Below, piece after piece: positions 1-12,071 of a stretch of DNA of 64,000 nucleotides. Both the position numbers and the translations under genes were made by a program. Numbering within the stretch: position 1 is the first letter of the stretch; every line of letters starts with the position of its first letter. The stretch is from a beta proteobacterium AAP65 (lineage in GTDB: Bacteria > Pseudomonadota > Gammaproteobacteria > Burkholderiales > Burkholderiaceae_C), in the NCBI GenBank assembly GCA_001295865.1, contig LJHW01000006.1, forward strand, positions 62,001-126,000, given 5' to 3'. The notes beneath the pieces were generated by a model. It was given only the letters and a program-made list of their open reading frames with translations. It did no database searches and was not told the DNA's origin.

Positions 1-26
1 AAAAAAAGGGCTGCCGAAGCAGCCCT
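1..26 (-). terminator. Intrinsic terminator of the subtilase gene
   Basis: Read on the minus strand this is an 8-bp perfect stem (AGGGCTGC/GCAGCCCT) closed by a TTCG tetraloop and followed directly by seven T residues. It lies 20 bases past the stop codon of the subtilase gene, so it should end that transcript. Confidence 0.9.
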
Positions 27-45
27 TGCGAGAACGCCGCCGGCC

Positions 46-3000
46 TCAGCGGTTGTCCACCAGCACCTTGCTCGTGCCCACCAGCGTATTGCTGGGGTCG
101 AAGATGCGCACCTGGCCCATGTAGCGCGTGCCGGTGGGCACGGCCCAGCTGATGACGACCGAGGCCGTGCCGCCCTCGTACACCGAGCTCGGCCCGGTCA
201 CGCGCAGCGTGGGCGTGCCGCCCGTGGCCACCGCCCAGCCCGAGAGCGTGTAGCTCGCGCCGCCGCTGGCCGTGGCGTAGCCGGTGATGCGCACCGAGTA
301 GGTGGCCGCGGCCGGGGTCTCCAGCGTCACCACCTCGTCAGAGCCGCCGGCGGCACTGGTGCCGACGTTGGTGCCGGTGCAGTTGGCCGAGGCGAAGACA
401 TCCATGTCCAGATCGGTCAGCGCACCGCCTTGCGTGTCAGCATTGAAGGTCTGGAAACGCGCGAACTGTGTGCCCGCCGGCACCACGAAGCTGTAGCACT
501 GCGTCTGGCCGGTGCTGATGGTGGCGGTGCGGGTGTCGGCCGGCACCAGGCCCACGCCTTGCAGCGTCACCGGGCCGGTGTAGCTGGATTCCACCGGGAA
601 GACCTTGCTGCCCTTGCCGCTGACCCGTTTGTCGCTCACCTCGGCCGGCGTGGCGAAGGCCAGCGCCTGCGCGCTGAGCGGGCTGGTGACGGTGCGCACA
701 CCGTCGCTCCAGCCCAGGCTGCCGAAGGTCCAGTTGCCCAGCGTGGCCGTGGTGCGCGTGAGCTTGGCGCTGAAGCTGGCGCTGGCGCCCGGGGCCAGGG
801 TCAGGCTGGCCGGTGTGATGGTGACGTCCCAGCCCGGCAGGCTGCTCTGCGCCACGAAGGTGGCGGTGGACGCTCCCACGTTGGTGACCGTGCGTGTGAG
901 CGTGCGCGACACCACCACACCGGCGGCGGTGAGCGTGGGCAGGTTCAGGTCCCAGGGCTTGACGCTGCCCAGGGTGGCGCAGGCGCCGGCACCCGGCGGC
1001 GGTGCCAGGCCCACGCCGCAGAGGAAGCGGGCGTAATCGGCGGTACCGGCCTCGTACACGAGGCTGGGCACGGCCGCCGGGTTGGGCGCCAGGTGACCAG
1101 CGCCGTAGCCCCAGCGGTTGGGGTCGGCGCTGTTGTTCGACAGCTTGACCTCGGTGGTGCTGGTGGTCAGCGCCGACTTGATGGCCGCCGGCGACCAGGT
1201 GGGGTGCATCTGGCGCAGCAGCGCCGCGGCGCCAGCCACGTGCGGGCTGGACATCGAGGTGCCCTGCAGCGAGCCCGTGGAAGCCGGCGGGATCAGCGTG
1301 CCGGCTACCACGGCATCACGCTGCGTGGTGCTGAGCGTTGGCCGGTTGGCCGCGATGATGGCCACGCCCGGGCCCGTGATGTCGGGCTTGAGGATGTTGC
1401 CGTTGGCCTTGTTCGGCCCGCGCGACGAGAAGCCGGCCATGATGGGCGCCACCACACCCGGGCGGTTGTAGGCCAGGCCGATGCTGCCGGTGGCACTGGC
1501 GCCAGCGCCGGCCACGTAGTCGCGCACGGCGGTGCGGGCGGTGTCTTGCAGCTGCACCGTGGGCACGGTGTGGGCGTCGGCCACCAGCGTGGTGTTGGTG
1601 GGGTTGAGCAGCACCATGCCGATGCCGCCGGCGCGCCGCACTTCGGCGCTGGCGGCCAGGCGGGCCGTGGCGGTGTTCGTGCCGCGGTCGCAGACGACGA
1701 TGCGGCCGGCGGCCAGCGCGGCATCCAGGCTGTTGGCCAGGCAGGTGGCGGCGTTGGCGGCCTGCCCGGCCGCGGCCACGCTCTCAGACAGCACCAGGTT
1801 GCCGGTGGTCACGCCCAGGTAGTTGAGCGAGAAGCCCGAGTACACCGCGGCGTTGCCCAGCGTGAGGTCGCCACCGCCGGGGCTGCGGTCGTGGGTGGAG
1901 GCGGCCACCGTCATCAGCCAGGGGCTCATGTGCGCCACCTGGTTGCCCGGGCCGGAGTTGCCGGCCGAGGCCGCCACGAACACACCCGCCGTGGCGGCGT
2001 TGAGGTAGGCGATCTCGATGGGGTCGTTGAAGAAGAGCTGCGTGCCGCTGATCGAGAAGTTGATGACGTCCACGCCATCGGCCACGGCGTCGTCGATGGC
2101 GCGCAGCATGTCGGCCGTGTAGCAGCCGGTCTGCGTGCTCACGGTGGCCGTCCAGCACACCTTGTAGGCCGCGATGCGCGCGCGCGGCGCGATGCCGCCC
2201 ATCACCGCGGTGATGACGCCCGAGGTGTTGACGATGTCCACCCGTTCGTTGCCGCCCGAGGTGGAGGCGGTGTGCGAGCCGTGGCCGCTGGTGGCGCCGT
2301 CGCGCGGCGAGAGGTATTCCAGCGGCACGCGGATGGCGCCCGAGGCCGCGAAGTCTTCTTGGTAGAAACGCGCGCCGATGAGCTTGTTGCCGCACATCGC
2401 CGCGGTGAAACCTTCACCGGTGACGCAGGCGCCGGCCCAGTGCGCCGGCGGCGGGCCGTAGGCCAGCGTGCCGGCCTGGTGGTAGGCCACGGGCTTGCCG
2501 GCGGCGTTGACCTTGTCGCCGAAGGCCGGGCTCTCGGGCCAGATGCCGCTGTCGATGACGCCGATGATGACGTCTTCACCCTTGATGCGGCGCGACTGCG
2601 CATCCAGCTGCGAATACAGCCCGCCCGCGGCGGTGAGGCCGAGGAATTCGCTGGTGCGCGTGGTGTCGAGTTCGCGGCGCTCGGAGGGCACCACCGACTT
2701 CACGTCGCGGTTGCTCATCAGCTGCGCGGCCTGCGCCTCGGTGAGCTGGGCCGCAAAACCGCTGAAGGTGGTGTTGTAGGTGTGCAGCACGCGCACGCCG
2801 CCCAGCGGCGCGAGCACGGCCGCGCGCTGGCGGTCGAGGTAGCCCGCGTAGGCACGGGCGGCGCTGCTGTTGAGGTTCAGGCGGGCGCCGGTGCTGCTGC
2901 GCGTGGCGGGCAGGCCGCGCACGGTGCCGCTGTAGGTGGCCAGCGGGGCGGCGGCCAGCTGCACGATGTAGGTGCGCTGGGCCTGCGGTGCGGCGGGCGC

Positions 3001-3090
3001 GCGGGTGTCGCGTGTCTGGGCCTGCAGGCTGCTGCCGGCCAGGGCCAGCATGGCGGCCAGCGCCACGCAGCGGATGGGGGTCTTGTTCAT
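46..3090 (-). CDS. Secreted S8 family serine peptidase (subtilase)
   Basis: Exported subtilisin-like endopeptidase of 1,014 aa. Residues 1-24 are a Sec signal peptide ending in LQAQ. An I9-type inhibitor propeptide follows (about 40-140), then the catalytic domain with Asp180 (GVIDSGIWPE), His270 (GHGSHTAS) and Ser612 (GTSMSSPHVAG). A PA-type insert (about 440-540, containing GRIVVCDRG) interrupts the catalytic domain. The C-terminus carries a fibronectin-III-like segment (about 720-800) and a PPC-like beta domain (about 850-950). The triad is complete, so the enzyme should be active after propeptide removal. It is likely to degrade extracellular protein. It has no PEP-CTERM tail, although a PEP-CTERM gene lies 34 bases upstream. 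The start is supported by a GGAGG-type site just before the ATG. Confidence 0.95.
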   Translation of the reverse strand: MNKTPIRCVALAAMLALAGSSLQAQTRDTRAPAAPQAQRTYIVQLAAAPLATYSGTVRGLPATRSSTGARLNLNSSAARAYAGYLDRQRAAVLAPLGGVRVLHTYNTTFSGFAAQLTEAQAAQLMSNRDVKSVVPSERRELDTTRTSEFLGLTAAGGLYSQLDAQSRRIKGEDVIIGVIDSGIWPESPAFGDKVNAAGKPVAYHQAGTLAYGPPPAHWAGACVTGEGFTAAMCGNKLIGARFYQEDFAASGAIRVPLEYLSPRDGATSGHGSHTASTSGGNERVDIVNTSGVITAVMGGIAPRARIAAYKVCWTATVSTQTGCYTADMLRAIDDAVADGVDVINFSISGTQLFFNDPIEIAYLNAATAGVFVAASAGNSGPGNQVAHMSPWLMTVAASTHDRSPGGGDLTLGNAAVYSGFSLNYLGVTTGNLVLSESVAAAGQAANAATCLANSLDAALAAGRIVVCDRGTNTATARLAASAEVRRAGGIGMVLLNPTNTTLVADAHTVPTVQLQDTARTAVRDYVAGAGASATGSIGLAYNRPGVVAPIMAGFSSRGPNKANGNILKPDITGPGVAIIAANRPTLSTTQRDAVVAGTLIPPASTGSLQGTSMSSPHVAGAAALLRQMHPTWSPAAIKSALTTSTTEVKLSNNSADPNRWGYGAGHLAPNPAAVPSLVYEAGTADYARFLCGVGLAPPPGAGACATLGSVKPWDLNLPTLTAAGVVVSRTLTRTVTNVGASTATFVAQSSLPGWDVTITPASLTLAPGASASFSAKLTRTTATLGNWTFGSLGWSDGVRTVTSPLSAQALAFATPAEVSDKRVSGKGSKVFPVESSYTGPVTLQGVGLVPADTRTATISTGQTQCYSFVVPAGTQFARFQTFNADTQGGALTDLDMDVFASANCTGTNVGTSAAGGSDEVVTLETPAAATYSVRITGYATASGGASYTLSGWAVATGGTPTLRVTGPSSVYEGGTASVVISWAVPTGTRYMGQVRIFDPSNTLVGTSKVLVDNR

Positions 3091-3123
3091 GGTCGTGTCC
3101 TCCTGGGGTGCGGCTCGGCGGGC

Positions 3124-3783
3124 TCAGGCGCTGCGGCGGGCGCGCAGCGCCAGGCCGGCCAGGCCCAGGGCCATCAGCAGGGCGGCACCGGGCTCGGGCA
3201 CGACGCTGACGCTGATGTTGTCGAGGGCGAACTGGCCGTTGTTCTGCGTCGGCACCGAGCAGAACAGGCCGTCGCTGGCGCAGGAGCGGAACTCGATGCT
3301 CACCAGATCCGTCATCCCCGCCAGGCCGGCGTGGGTGATGAAGGGGTAGGTGCTGCCGTTGCCGGGGACGTAGCCGAAGGTCGCGTTGACGGCGCTGCCG
3401 TCGGCGCGTGTGCCGAAGGCCCAGAACTGCGTGACCTGCAGCGAGGGCGGGTCCAGCGGCACGAAGGCCAGGCTCAGAGCTTCGAGGTTGAAGGCCTGGC
3501 CGTCGCTGCGCGTCAGGCGCAGGCGGCCGTCGTTCGACGCGAAATAGAACTGCGTGTCGTTGCCGGTGGGCGCCTGCATGCCCAGCGCCGCGGCGGTGTC
3601 GATGACGCCGAAGTCGTTGAGCGCGGTGAGCAGATAGCCGCCCTGGCTGAAGCTCTCGCCCGGCAGGTAAACGCCGGCCAGCGCGGCGGGTTCGAAGTCG
3701 ATGACATCGGCTTGGGCTGTGGGGGCCAGCAGTGCGGCCGCAAACAGCGCGCCGAGGGCGGTGCGCCAGGGGGTCTTCTTCAT
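3124..3783 (-). CDS. PEP-CTERM sorting domain-containing protein
   Basis: Exported protein of 219 aa and unknown activity. It starts MKKTPWRTALGALFAAALLAPTAQA, a clear signal peptide. It ends with the tripartite exosortase signal: VPEP, a hydrophobic stretch (AALLMALGLAGLAL) and an Arg cluster (RARR). Such tails are recognised by exosortase (EpsH/XrtA family), so the protein is expected to pass the inner membrane and be cleaved during delivery to the surface or extracellular matrix. I moved the start 22 codons inward from the longest frame because the signal peptide begins there, with GGAG upstream. The central part looks like a beta-rich secreted domain with no motif I recognise. It may share a transcript with the subtilase that follows. 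Confidence 0.9.
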   Translation of the reverse strand: MKKTPWRTALGALFAAALLAPTAQADVIDFEPAALAGVYLPGESFSQGGYLLTALNDFGVIDTAAALGMQAPTGNDTQFYFASNDGRLRLTRSDGQAFNLEALSLAFVPLDPPSLQVTQFWAFGTRADGSAVNATFGYVPGNGSTYPFITHAGLAGMTDLVSIEFRSCASDGLFCSVPTQNNGQFALDNISVSVVPEPGAALLMALGLAGLALRARRSA

Positions 3784-3932
3784 CTCAGCTCCGTGGTGGG
3801 AAGGACGCCGCAGCCCAACCCGCGGCCTGCTGGGCCGGGGACACGCCATGACATTTGCACGCTAGGGCCAGCAGCCCCCTGGCGGCATCCCTGGAACGGG
3901 GGGCGTGAAGACCCGCAGTCGCCTGCCGGCCT

Positions 3933-6008
3933 TCAGGCCTTCAGGTACTCGGCCTTGCTCGCCAGCCAGCGCTGCACATGGGCGGCGGCGACCGAGGGCT
4001 GCTCGCGCAGCAGGCGGGGCGCGGCTTCTCGCGCGCGCTGCAGCAGCGCGCCGTCTTCGGCGAGGTCGGCAAACCGCAGCAGCGCGTCGCCGCTCTGGCG
4101 CGCGCCCATGAATTCGCCGGGGCCGCGGATCTCCAGGTCGCGGCGGGCGATCTCGAAGCCGTCGTTGGTCTCGGCCATGGCCTTCAGGCGATCTTTGCCG
4201 GTCTGCGACAGCGGCGCGGTGTAGAGCAGCACACACACGCTGGCCACGGCCCCGCGGCCCACACGCCCGCGCAGCTGGTGCAACTGCGCCAGGCCGAAAC
4301 GTTCGGCGTGTTCGATCACCATCAGGCTGGCGTTGGGCACGTCCACGCCGACCTCGATGACGGTGGTGGCCACCAGCAGCTTCATTTCGCCGGCGGTGAA
4401 GAGCGCCATCACCGCGGCCTTCTCGGCCGGTTTCATGCGGCCGTGCAGCAGGCCGACCAGCACGCCTGGCAGCGCGGCGCTCAGCTCGGCGTGCGTGGCG
4501 GTGGCGTTCTGCAGGTCGATGTGCTCGCTTTCTTCGACCAGCGGGCACACCCAGTAGACCTGCCGGCCCTGGGCCACCTCGTCACGGATGCGTTCAACGA
4601 CGGCGGGGCGTTTGCCATCGGCAAACACCTTGGTGACGATGGGCGTGCGGCCGGGCGGCAGCTCGTCGATGGTGCTGACGTCGAGATCGGCGTAGTAGCT
4701 CATCGCGAGGGTTCTCGGAATGGGCGTGGCGCTCATCATCAGCAAATGCGGCTCCAGCTGCTTGCCGGCAGGGGCGGCCTCGCCCTCCAGCTTCTTCCGC
4801 AAGGCGAGGCGCTGCGCGACGCCGAAGCGGTGCTGCTCATCGACGATGGCCAGCCCCAGCTTCGCGAAGACCACGTCGTCCTGGATCACGGCGTGCGTGC
4901 CCACCACCAGCATCGCCTCGCCGCGCGCCACCTTCTCCACCTCGGCCTGCCGCGCCTTGCCCTTGCGGCTGCCGGTGAGCCAGGCCACGGTGATGCCCAG
5001 CGGCTGCAGCCAGCCCACGAGCTTGCGGAAATGCTGCTCGGCCAGGATCTCGGTGGGTGCCATCAGCGCGCACTGCCAGCCCGCACCCATGGCCGCGGCG
5101 GCGGCCAGCGCGGCCACCACGGTCTTGCCGCTGCCCACATCGCCCTGCAGCAGCCGGTGCATGGGCTGCGGGCGGCCCAAGTCGGCGGCGATCTCGGCCA
5201 CCACGCGCTGCTGGGCCGCCGTGAGCGTGAAGGGCAGCGCGGCCAGCAGGCGTTCGGCCAGCCCGCCGGGTGCGCCCTGCAGCACCGGCGCGCCCAGCTT
5301 GGCGCGTGCCGCCTGGGCCTGCGCCTGGCTCAGCTGCTGGGCCAGCAGCTCCTCGAACTTCAGGCGCTGCCAGGCGGGGTGGCTGTGGTCTTCCAGCGCT
5401 TCGGTGGGCGTGTCGCGGCCCGGGTGGTGCAGCGTGTGCAGCGCTTCGCGCAGCGGCGGCAGGCCCGGCGGCACCACGCCGGGCGGCAGCAGTTCATGCA
5501 GCGGCGCGCGTGCGAGCGCCGAGACCACGGCCTTGCGCAGGTAGGCCTGCGGCAGCGCGGCGGTGCTGGGGTAGACGGGCGTCAGCACCTGCGGCAGCGG
5601 CGTGTCGGGCTGCACGGCGCGGAACTCGGGGTGCACCATCTCGCGGCCGAAAAAGCCGTGCCGCACCTCGCCGCGCGCGCGCACCGTCTGCCCCACGGCC
5701 AGCGTCTTCTGGTGCGAGGGGTAGAAGTGCAGCAGCCGCAGCGTCAGCTCGCCGTGGCCGTCGTCCAGCTTCACCAGCAGCTGGCGGCGGCCGCGGGTCT
5801 CCACGCGGCATTCGCTCACCGTGCCCTGCACCTGGCCGGTGTCGCCATCGCGCAGGCTGCTGATGGGCACGAGGCGGGTTTCGTCGACGTAGCGCATGGG
5901 CAGGTGCAGCGCGAGGTCGATGTCGCGCTGCAGGCCCATCTTGTGCATGGCACGCACCGGCGCGGGCAGGGCTTTGGCGGCAGGCGCTGGGGCCTTGTCG
6001 GTGGGCAT
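3933..6008 (-). CDS. recG: ATP-dependent DNA helicase RecG
   Basis: RecG remodels stalled replication forks and branched DNA (Holliday junctions, R-loops) by ATP-driven branch migration in the cytoplasm. The 691 aa length matches the family (E. coli 693). An N-terminal wedge/OB domain occupies about residues 20-200. The helicase core shows Walker A (GDVGSGKT), a DEQH-type Walker B (VDEQHRFGV), motif III (SATPIPRTL) and motif VI (QLRGRVGRG), followed by the TRG-like C-terminal segment. It is transcribed away from queA, whose start is 48 bases from the recG start, so the two share a short divergent promoter region. All key motifs are intact. Confidence 0.97.
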   Translation of the reverse strand: MPTDKAPAPAAKALPAPVRAMHKMGLQRDIDLALHLPMRYVDETRLVPISSLRDGDTGQVQGTVSECRVETRGRRQLLVKLDDGHGELTLRLLHFYPSHQKTLAVGQTVRARGEVRHGFFGREMVHPEFRAVQPDTPLPQVLTPVYPSTAALPQAYLRKAVVSALARAPLHELLPPGVVPPGLPPLREALHTLHHPGRDTPTEALEDHSHPAWQRLKFEELLAQQLSQAQAQAARAKLGAPVLQGAPGGLAERLLAALPFTLTAAQQRVVAEIAADLGRPQPMHRLLQGDVGSGKTVVAALAAAAAMGAGWQCALMAPTEILAEQHFRKLVGWLQPLGITVAWLTGSRKGKARQAEVEKVARGEAMLVVGTHAVIQDDVVFAKLGLAIVDEQHRFGVAQRLALRKKLEGEAAPAGKQLEPHLLMMSATPIPRTLAMSYYADLDVSTIDELPPGRTPIVTKVFADGKRPAVVERIRDEVAQGRQVYWVCPLVEESEHIDLQNATATHAELSAALPGVLVGLLHGRMKPAEKAAVMALFTAGEMKLLVATTVIEVGVDVPNASLMVIEHAERFGLAQLHQLRGRVGRGAVASVCVLLYTAPLSQTGKDRLKAMAETNDGFEIARRDLEIRGPGEFMGARQSGDALLRFADLAEDGALLQRAREAAPRLLREQPSVAAAHVQRWLASKAEYLKA

Positions 6009-6056
6009 GGAACAATTTTGACCTCCCCCTCATCAACAGGTCGGTACAGCCTGCCC

Positions 6057-8277
<2,221 letters not shown>

Positions 8278-8412
8278 GCAGCCGCCGGTGTGCACCCCCG
8301 CAGGCGCGGGGGGGCGCAGCACCGGCCTGACGCGTGGCGGCGTGGCCCGCGGCGTAGGCCAGATGCAGCCACCGGGTTTTTCGGTGGCGTCGACGTCAAG
8401 GATGCGCCCACC

Positions 8413-9270
8413 ATGCTCAAGTTCCACCGAACCGCCGCCCTGTTTCTGGCCCTGACCGCTGCCACCGCCAGCCACGCCGATGTCGTGCGCCTGAGTTTCA
8501 CCACGCAGGTGAATCTCAACGGCGGTGCGGGTTTCAACCAGCCCTTTTTCCTCAACGAGTTCGGCGTGAGTTCGAGCAACGGCATTGCCGTCAGCGGCCA
8601 TGTCGACATCGACCGAGCAGTGCTGCCGCTCAGCGCGCTGCCGGGTCAGGCGGTGTTTGAAGACGCCATCCGCGCGGTGCAGTTGACCATCGGCAACAAG
8701 ACCCTGGGCTTTCGCGACAACCCCGCGGTGAGCGGCGGCATCGTCGAGATCAGCAACAGCCCGGGCGAGGGCTGGGACCGCATCCGTCTGCTGACACCCT
8801 CGCTCAACGGCCTGGCCGCGCGGCCCAGCAACGAAGCGCCGCTGCCCGGCAACCCGGCGCACTCGTATGTGTTCGACTGGGCGCCGGGCAGCACGCCGCT
8901 GGGGGTGTACTTCGGGCTCTCGAACCTGAACCTCTCGCTGGAGGAATACAACATGCTGGCCAGCACCGACCTCAGCGGGCCGCTGTCGCAGCCCCTGCCG
9001 ACGATCAGCCGTTCCAGCCTGAATTTCGAGCTGGTGATGGGCAGCAGCCCGACGGCCGGCTTCTTTGCGACGACCAACCAGCGTTACTACGGCGCTTCGA
9101 GCACCGGTTTTGCGGTGGGCAGCACGGTGCTGCCGCCGACCACGGGCACGCCCTCGGGCGTGCCGGAGCCGGCGTCGCTGGCGCTGGTGGCGCTGGGTTT
9201 GCTGGCGATGGTCACCAGAACTGCCAGTTCCCGGTCGCCACGACCCACACCCCCAGCACCCCGTTCGTGA
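8413..9270 (+). CDS. PEP-CTERM protein with altered C-terminus
   Basis: Exported protein of 285 aa and unknown activity. It starts MLKFHRTAALFLALTAATASHA (signal peptide); I chose this ATG over a longer frame beginning at 8290 because of that peptide. The C-terminus has the exosortase signal VPEPASLALVALGLLAM but then reads VTRTASSRSPRPTPPAPRS in place of the compact RRR end of its paralogues. The last 59 bases overlap the 3' end of the convergent CAAX-like protease gene. This looks like a deletion that removed the original gene end and read into the neighbour. The tail still carries several Arg residues, so sorting may survive. Confidence 0.8.
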   Translation: MLKFHRTAALFLALTAATASHADVVRLSFTTQVNLNGGAGFNQPFFLNEFGVSSSNGIAVSGHVDIDRAVLPLSALPGQAVFEDAIRAVQLTIGNKTLGFRDNPAVSGGIVEISNSPGEGWDRIRLLTPSLNGLAARPSNEAPLPGNPAHSYVFDWAPGSTPLGVYFGLSNLNLSLEEYNMLASTDLSGPLSQPLPTISRSSLNFELVMGSSPTAGFFATTNQRYYGASSTGFAVGSTVLPPTTGTPSGVPEPASLALVALGLLAMVTRTASSRSPRPTPPAPRS

Positions 9271-9901
9271 CGGCATGCGCCAGCACCGCAGCCCAGAGCT
9301 TGCCGGTGCGGATGTAGAGCCAGGCATAGGCCAGGCCGGCCACGATGGCGGCCAGCCACAGCGTGTGCGCGAGCACGAAGACGAAAGTGCTGAGCACCAC
9401 CGCGCGCAGGCCCACCTGCGCGGGTGAGACGCTCTCGAAAACCGGCTGCTGGATCCAGCGCATGAGAAAACTGCGCCAGAACAGCTCTTCCATCACCGGC
9501 ACCACGAGCGCCGCGCCGGCGATGCGCACCACGATCAGCGCCCAGTCCAGCCCGCCATCGGCCGTGCGCGGCACGAAGGGTTCGGTGCTGGCGGTGGACA
9601 GGCTCATCCACGGCGCATCCAGGTTCACCCACAGCACGAAGACGGCCACGCCCACGGCCACGGCGAACAGCGCTTCGCGCAGCGTCAGCCTGGTCTGGCG
9701 CGAGATCTCGCCGTACTCGCGCCACCACAGCGCCAGCAGCAGTGCCGTGCCGCCGGCCTGCAGCGCGTAGAGCCAGCGGGTGTCGAAACCCCAGCTGCCA
9801 TCGGTGGGCGCAAAGCCGCGCAGGGCCAGCACGGCCATGAAAAAGGCAAAAGGCGCCACGCGCACCAGCGCCGAGCGGCGGAATTGCAGGTCCATCACCA
9901 C
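9212..9901 (-). CDS. CPBP/CAAX-like intramembrane protease, exosortase-associated type
   Basis: Polytopic inner-membrane protein of 229 aa with about six or seven hydrophobic segments. It carries the glutamate-dependent protease motif EExxxR (E138, E139, R143 in MEELFWRSFLMRW) and two later His-containing helices (FVLAHTLW and AVLAHAVTNG), the usual metal or catalytic set of the CPBP (Rce1/Abi) superfamily. The N-terminus (RVAPFAFFMAVLALRGF) and overall layout resemble the CAAX-protease subgroup found in genomes with PEP-CTERM/exosortase systems. The neighbouring PEP-CTERM gene supports this, but substrate and role are unproven. Its 3' end overlaps that gene tail to tail. Confidence 0.85.
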   Translation of the reverse strand: MVMDLQFRRSALVRVAPFAFFMAVLALRGFAPTDGSWGFDTRWLYALQAGGTALLLALWWREYGEISRQTRLTLREALFAVAVGVAVFVLWVNLDAPWMSLSTASTEPFVPRTADGGLDWALIVVRIAGAALVVPVMEELFWRSFLMRWIQQPVFESVSPAQVGLRAVVLSTFVFVLAHTLWLAAIVAGLAYAWLYIRTGKLWAAVLAHAVTNGVLGVWVVATGNWQFW

Positions 9902-9916
9902 CTCGAACTCAAGAAT

Positions 9917-10774
9917 TCAGGATTTGGCCGAACGGTCCAGCGCCGAGCGCGCACCGTCGAACTGGCCCAGGGTCTGCACGAGGAAGGGCAGCACCGGCTG
10001 CAGCGCCGTGAACAGCGTGTGCGGCGGGTTGGCCACGAAGACGCTGCTGCCCAGCATGCCGAAGCCGCGTTCGTCGGCCTGCGCCACCGTCAGCTGCGCG
10101 TGCAGCCAGCCCTTTTTGCCGGCGCTGTCGGCGGTGGCCTTCAGGCGCTGGGGCAGTTGCGCGGCTTCCAGCAACTGCAGCTGCGGCAGCCAGATCACCA
10201 CCACGGCATCGGCAAAACGCTCCAGCGCCTCGCGCAGCGCGGCCAGCGTGCGGGCGTAGTCGGTCTTGATCTCGTAGGGCGGGTCGATGAGCACCACGCC
10301 GCGCCGCGTGGGCGGCGGCAGCTGCGATTTCAGCGAGCCATACCCGTCGGCCAGCTTGACCTCGATGCCGGCCATGTCGCCCAGGTAGCTGGCGAGGATC
10401 TTGTGGTCGGTGGGGTGCATCTCGAAGAGGCGCAGCTGGTCTTGCGGCCGCATCAGCATCTGCGCGATGGCCGGCGAGCCCGGGTATTGCGTGATGCGCG
10501 AGCCGCCGTTGAAGGCGCGCACCAGCGTCACCAGCTCGGCCAGCGGTTCGGGCAGGTCGGGGCGCTCCAGCAGCTTGGCAATGCCGAGCTCGAACTCGCC
10601 GCGCTTCTTGGCGTACTCGCCTTCCAGCGAATAACCGCCGGCGCCGGCGTGGGTGTCGATGTAGCGCCAGCCCTTGTCTTTCTGGTTCATGTGCTGCAGC
10701 ACCAGGGCCAGCACGGTGTGTTTGAGCACGTCGGCATGGTTGCCGGCGTGGAAGGCGTGTCGGTAGGCGAGCAT
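9917..10774 (-). CDS. rlmJ: 23S rRNA (adenine(2030)-N6)-methyltransferase RlmJ
   Basis: RlmJ methylates A2030 of 23S rRNA using S-adenosylmethionine. The protein is 285 aa, the usual length, and starts with the diagnostic MLAYRHAFHAGNHADVLKH. The SAM-binding YIDTHAGAGGY and the catalytic DPPYE (N6-adenine MTase motif IV) are visible. It ends 15 bases before the start of the CPBP protease gene on the same strand, so the two may share a transcript without being related in function. Confidence 0.95.
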   Translation of the reverse strand: MLAYRHAFHAGNHADVLKHTVLALVLQHMNQKDKGWRYIDTHAGAGGYSLEGEYAKKRGEFELGIAKLLERPDLPEPLAELVTLVRAFNGGSRITQYPGSPAIAQMLMRPQDQLRLFEMHPTDHKILASYLGDMAGIEVKLADGYGSLKSQLPPPTRRGVVLIDPPYEIKTDYARTLAALREALERFADAVVVIWLPQLQLLEAAQLPQRLKATADSAGKKGWLHAQLTVAQADERGFGMLGSSVFVANPPHTLFTALQPVLPFLVQTLGQFDGARSALDRSAKS

Positions 10775-10944
10775 GTCAGGCCCGCCCGGCCGCCCGAAGG
10801 GCCTGACACGCGCCTTGGGGGCGGCGAACGAAGTGAGCTGGGGGCAGATTCATGCGCCGATGGTGCCACGTGCGGCTGGGCCGCTGGCAGGGCTGCGCGG
10901 GCCGGCGCACAGCAAAAAATGCTGCACCGCAGTAACCTGCTGGC

Positions 10945-12042
10945 ATGAGCACACTTTTCGACCCCATCCGCCTCGGTGACATCGACGTCGCCACCCGCAT
11001 CGTCATGGCCCCGCTGACGCGCAACCGCGCCAGCGCCGGCCAGGTGCCCAACGAGTTGATGGCGCAGTACTACGCCCAGCGCGCCAACCCGGCCACCGGC
11101 GCTGGCCTCATCGTCAGCGAAGCCACGCAGATCAGCCCCGAAGGCCAGGGCTACCTCGACACACCCGGGCTCTTCAACGCCGCCCAGGTGGCCGGCTGGC
11201 GCCGCGTCACCGACGCCGTGCACGCCCAAGGCGGGCGCATCGTGGTGCAGCTGTGGCACGTGGGGCGCATCTCGCACGTTTCGCTGCAGCCGGGTGGCCA
11301 GGCGCCGGTGTCCAGCACGACCACGCCTGCCCAGACCAAGACCTTCATTGCTGAGGGCTTCGCCGATGTGTCGGCGCCGCGCGCGCTGCGCACCGATGAG
11401 ATTGCTGGCGTCGTGGCCCAGTACCGCCACGCCGCCGAGCTCGCCATCGAGGCCGGCTTCGACGGCGTGGAGGTGCACGGCGCCAACGGTTATTTGATCG
11501 AGCAGTTCCTGCGCGACACCATCAACGACCGCAGCGATCAGTACGGCGGCAGCATCGAGAACCGGGCGCGCTTCCTGCTGGAAGTGATGCAGGCCGTCAC
11601 CGGCGCCATTGGCGGCGGCCGCACCGGCTTGCGCCTGAGCCCCGTGACGCCGGCCAACGACGCCGGCATCGACAGCCACGCGCAGCAGCTTTTTGAATAC
11701 GTCGGCCGCCAGCTCGCGCCGATGAAGTTGGCCTTCGTGCACGTGGTCGAAGGCGCCACCGGCGGCCCGCGCGACAACGCGCCTTTCGACTACGCCGCGC
11801 TGCGCGCCGCCTTCGGCGCGCCCTGGATGGTGAACAACGGCTACACGCGCCAGATGGCGCTGGACGCCGTGGCCGGCGGCAGCGCCGACCTGGTGGCTTT
11901 CGGCCGCCCCTTCATCAGCAACCCCGACCTCGGCCGCCGCCTGCGCGAAGACGCGCAGATGAACGAACTGAAGCCGGCCTTGCTGTACGGCGGTGGCGCC
12001 GCGGGCTACACCGACTACCCGGCCCTGGGCGCTGCGGCCTGA
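10945..12042 (+). CDS. Alkene reductase, Old Yellow Enzyme family
   Basis: FMN-dependent NAD(P)H oxidoreductase of the NemA/OYE type, 365 aa, which reduces activated C=C bonds such as those of enones and maleimides, and often nitrate esters. The TIM-barrel motifs are present: VMAPLTRNRA, QLWHVGRISH, EVHGANGYLIEQFLRD, YGGSIENRARF and the phosphate-binding FGRPFISNPDL near the C-terminus. Physiological substrate cannot be told from sequence. No ribosome site is obvious before the ATG. It converges on the MOSC gene, with a GC-rich dyad between the two stops. Confidence 0.93.
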   Translation: MSTLFDPIRLGDIDVATRIVMAPLTRNRASAGQVPNELMAQYYAQRANPATGAGLIVSEATQISPEGQGYLDTPGLFNAAQVAGWRRVTDAVHAQGGRIVVQLWHVGRISHVSLQPGGQAPVSSTTTPAQTKTFIAEGFADVSAPRALRTDEIAGVVAQYRHAAELAIEAGFDGVEVHGANGYLIEQFLRDTINDRSDQYGGSIENRARFLLEVMQAVTGAIGGGRTGLRLSPVTPANDAGIDSHAQQLFEYVGRQLAPMKLAFVHVVEGATGGPRDNAPFDYAALRAAFGAPWMVNNGYTRQMALDAVAGGSADLVAFGRPFISNPDLGRRLREDAQMNELKPALLYGGGAAGYTDYPALGAAA

Positions 12043-12050
12043 AGCTGCAC

Positions 12051-12071
12051 GGCCCGGGTGTCACCCGGGCC
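12051..12071. terminator. Possible bidirectional terminator between convergent genes
   Basis: A perfect 10-bp inverted repeat (GGCCCGGGTG/CACCCGGGCC) with a single-base centre lies between the alkene reductase and MOSC stop codons. No T-run follows on either side, so it is only a terminator-like dyad. Confidence 0.45.

Noticed and set aside
430..4224. Very long open frame on the plus strand opposite the subtilase, PEP-CTERM and recG genes
   Set aside because: It runs across three well-supported minus-strand genes, its translation is rich in Arg/Gly/His with no fold or motif, and such frames are usual in DNA of this GC content.
8290..8400. Terminator-like hairpins after tgt (C-rich/G-rich stem and CCACCG/CGGTGG)
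   Set aside because: Neither stem is followed by a T-run on either strand; the T-rich part is in the loop.
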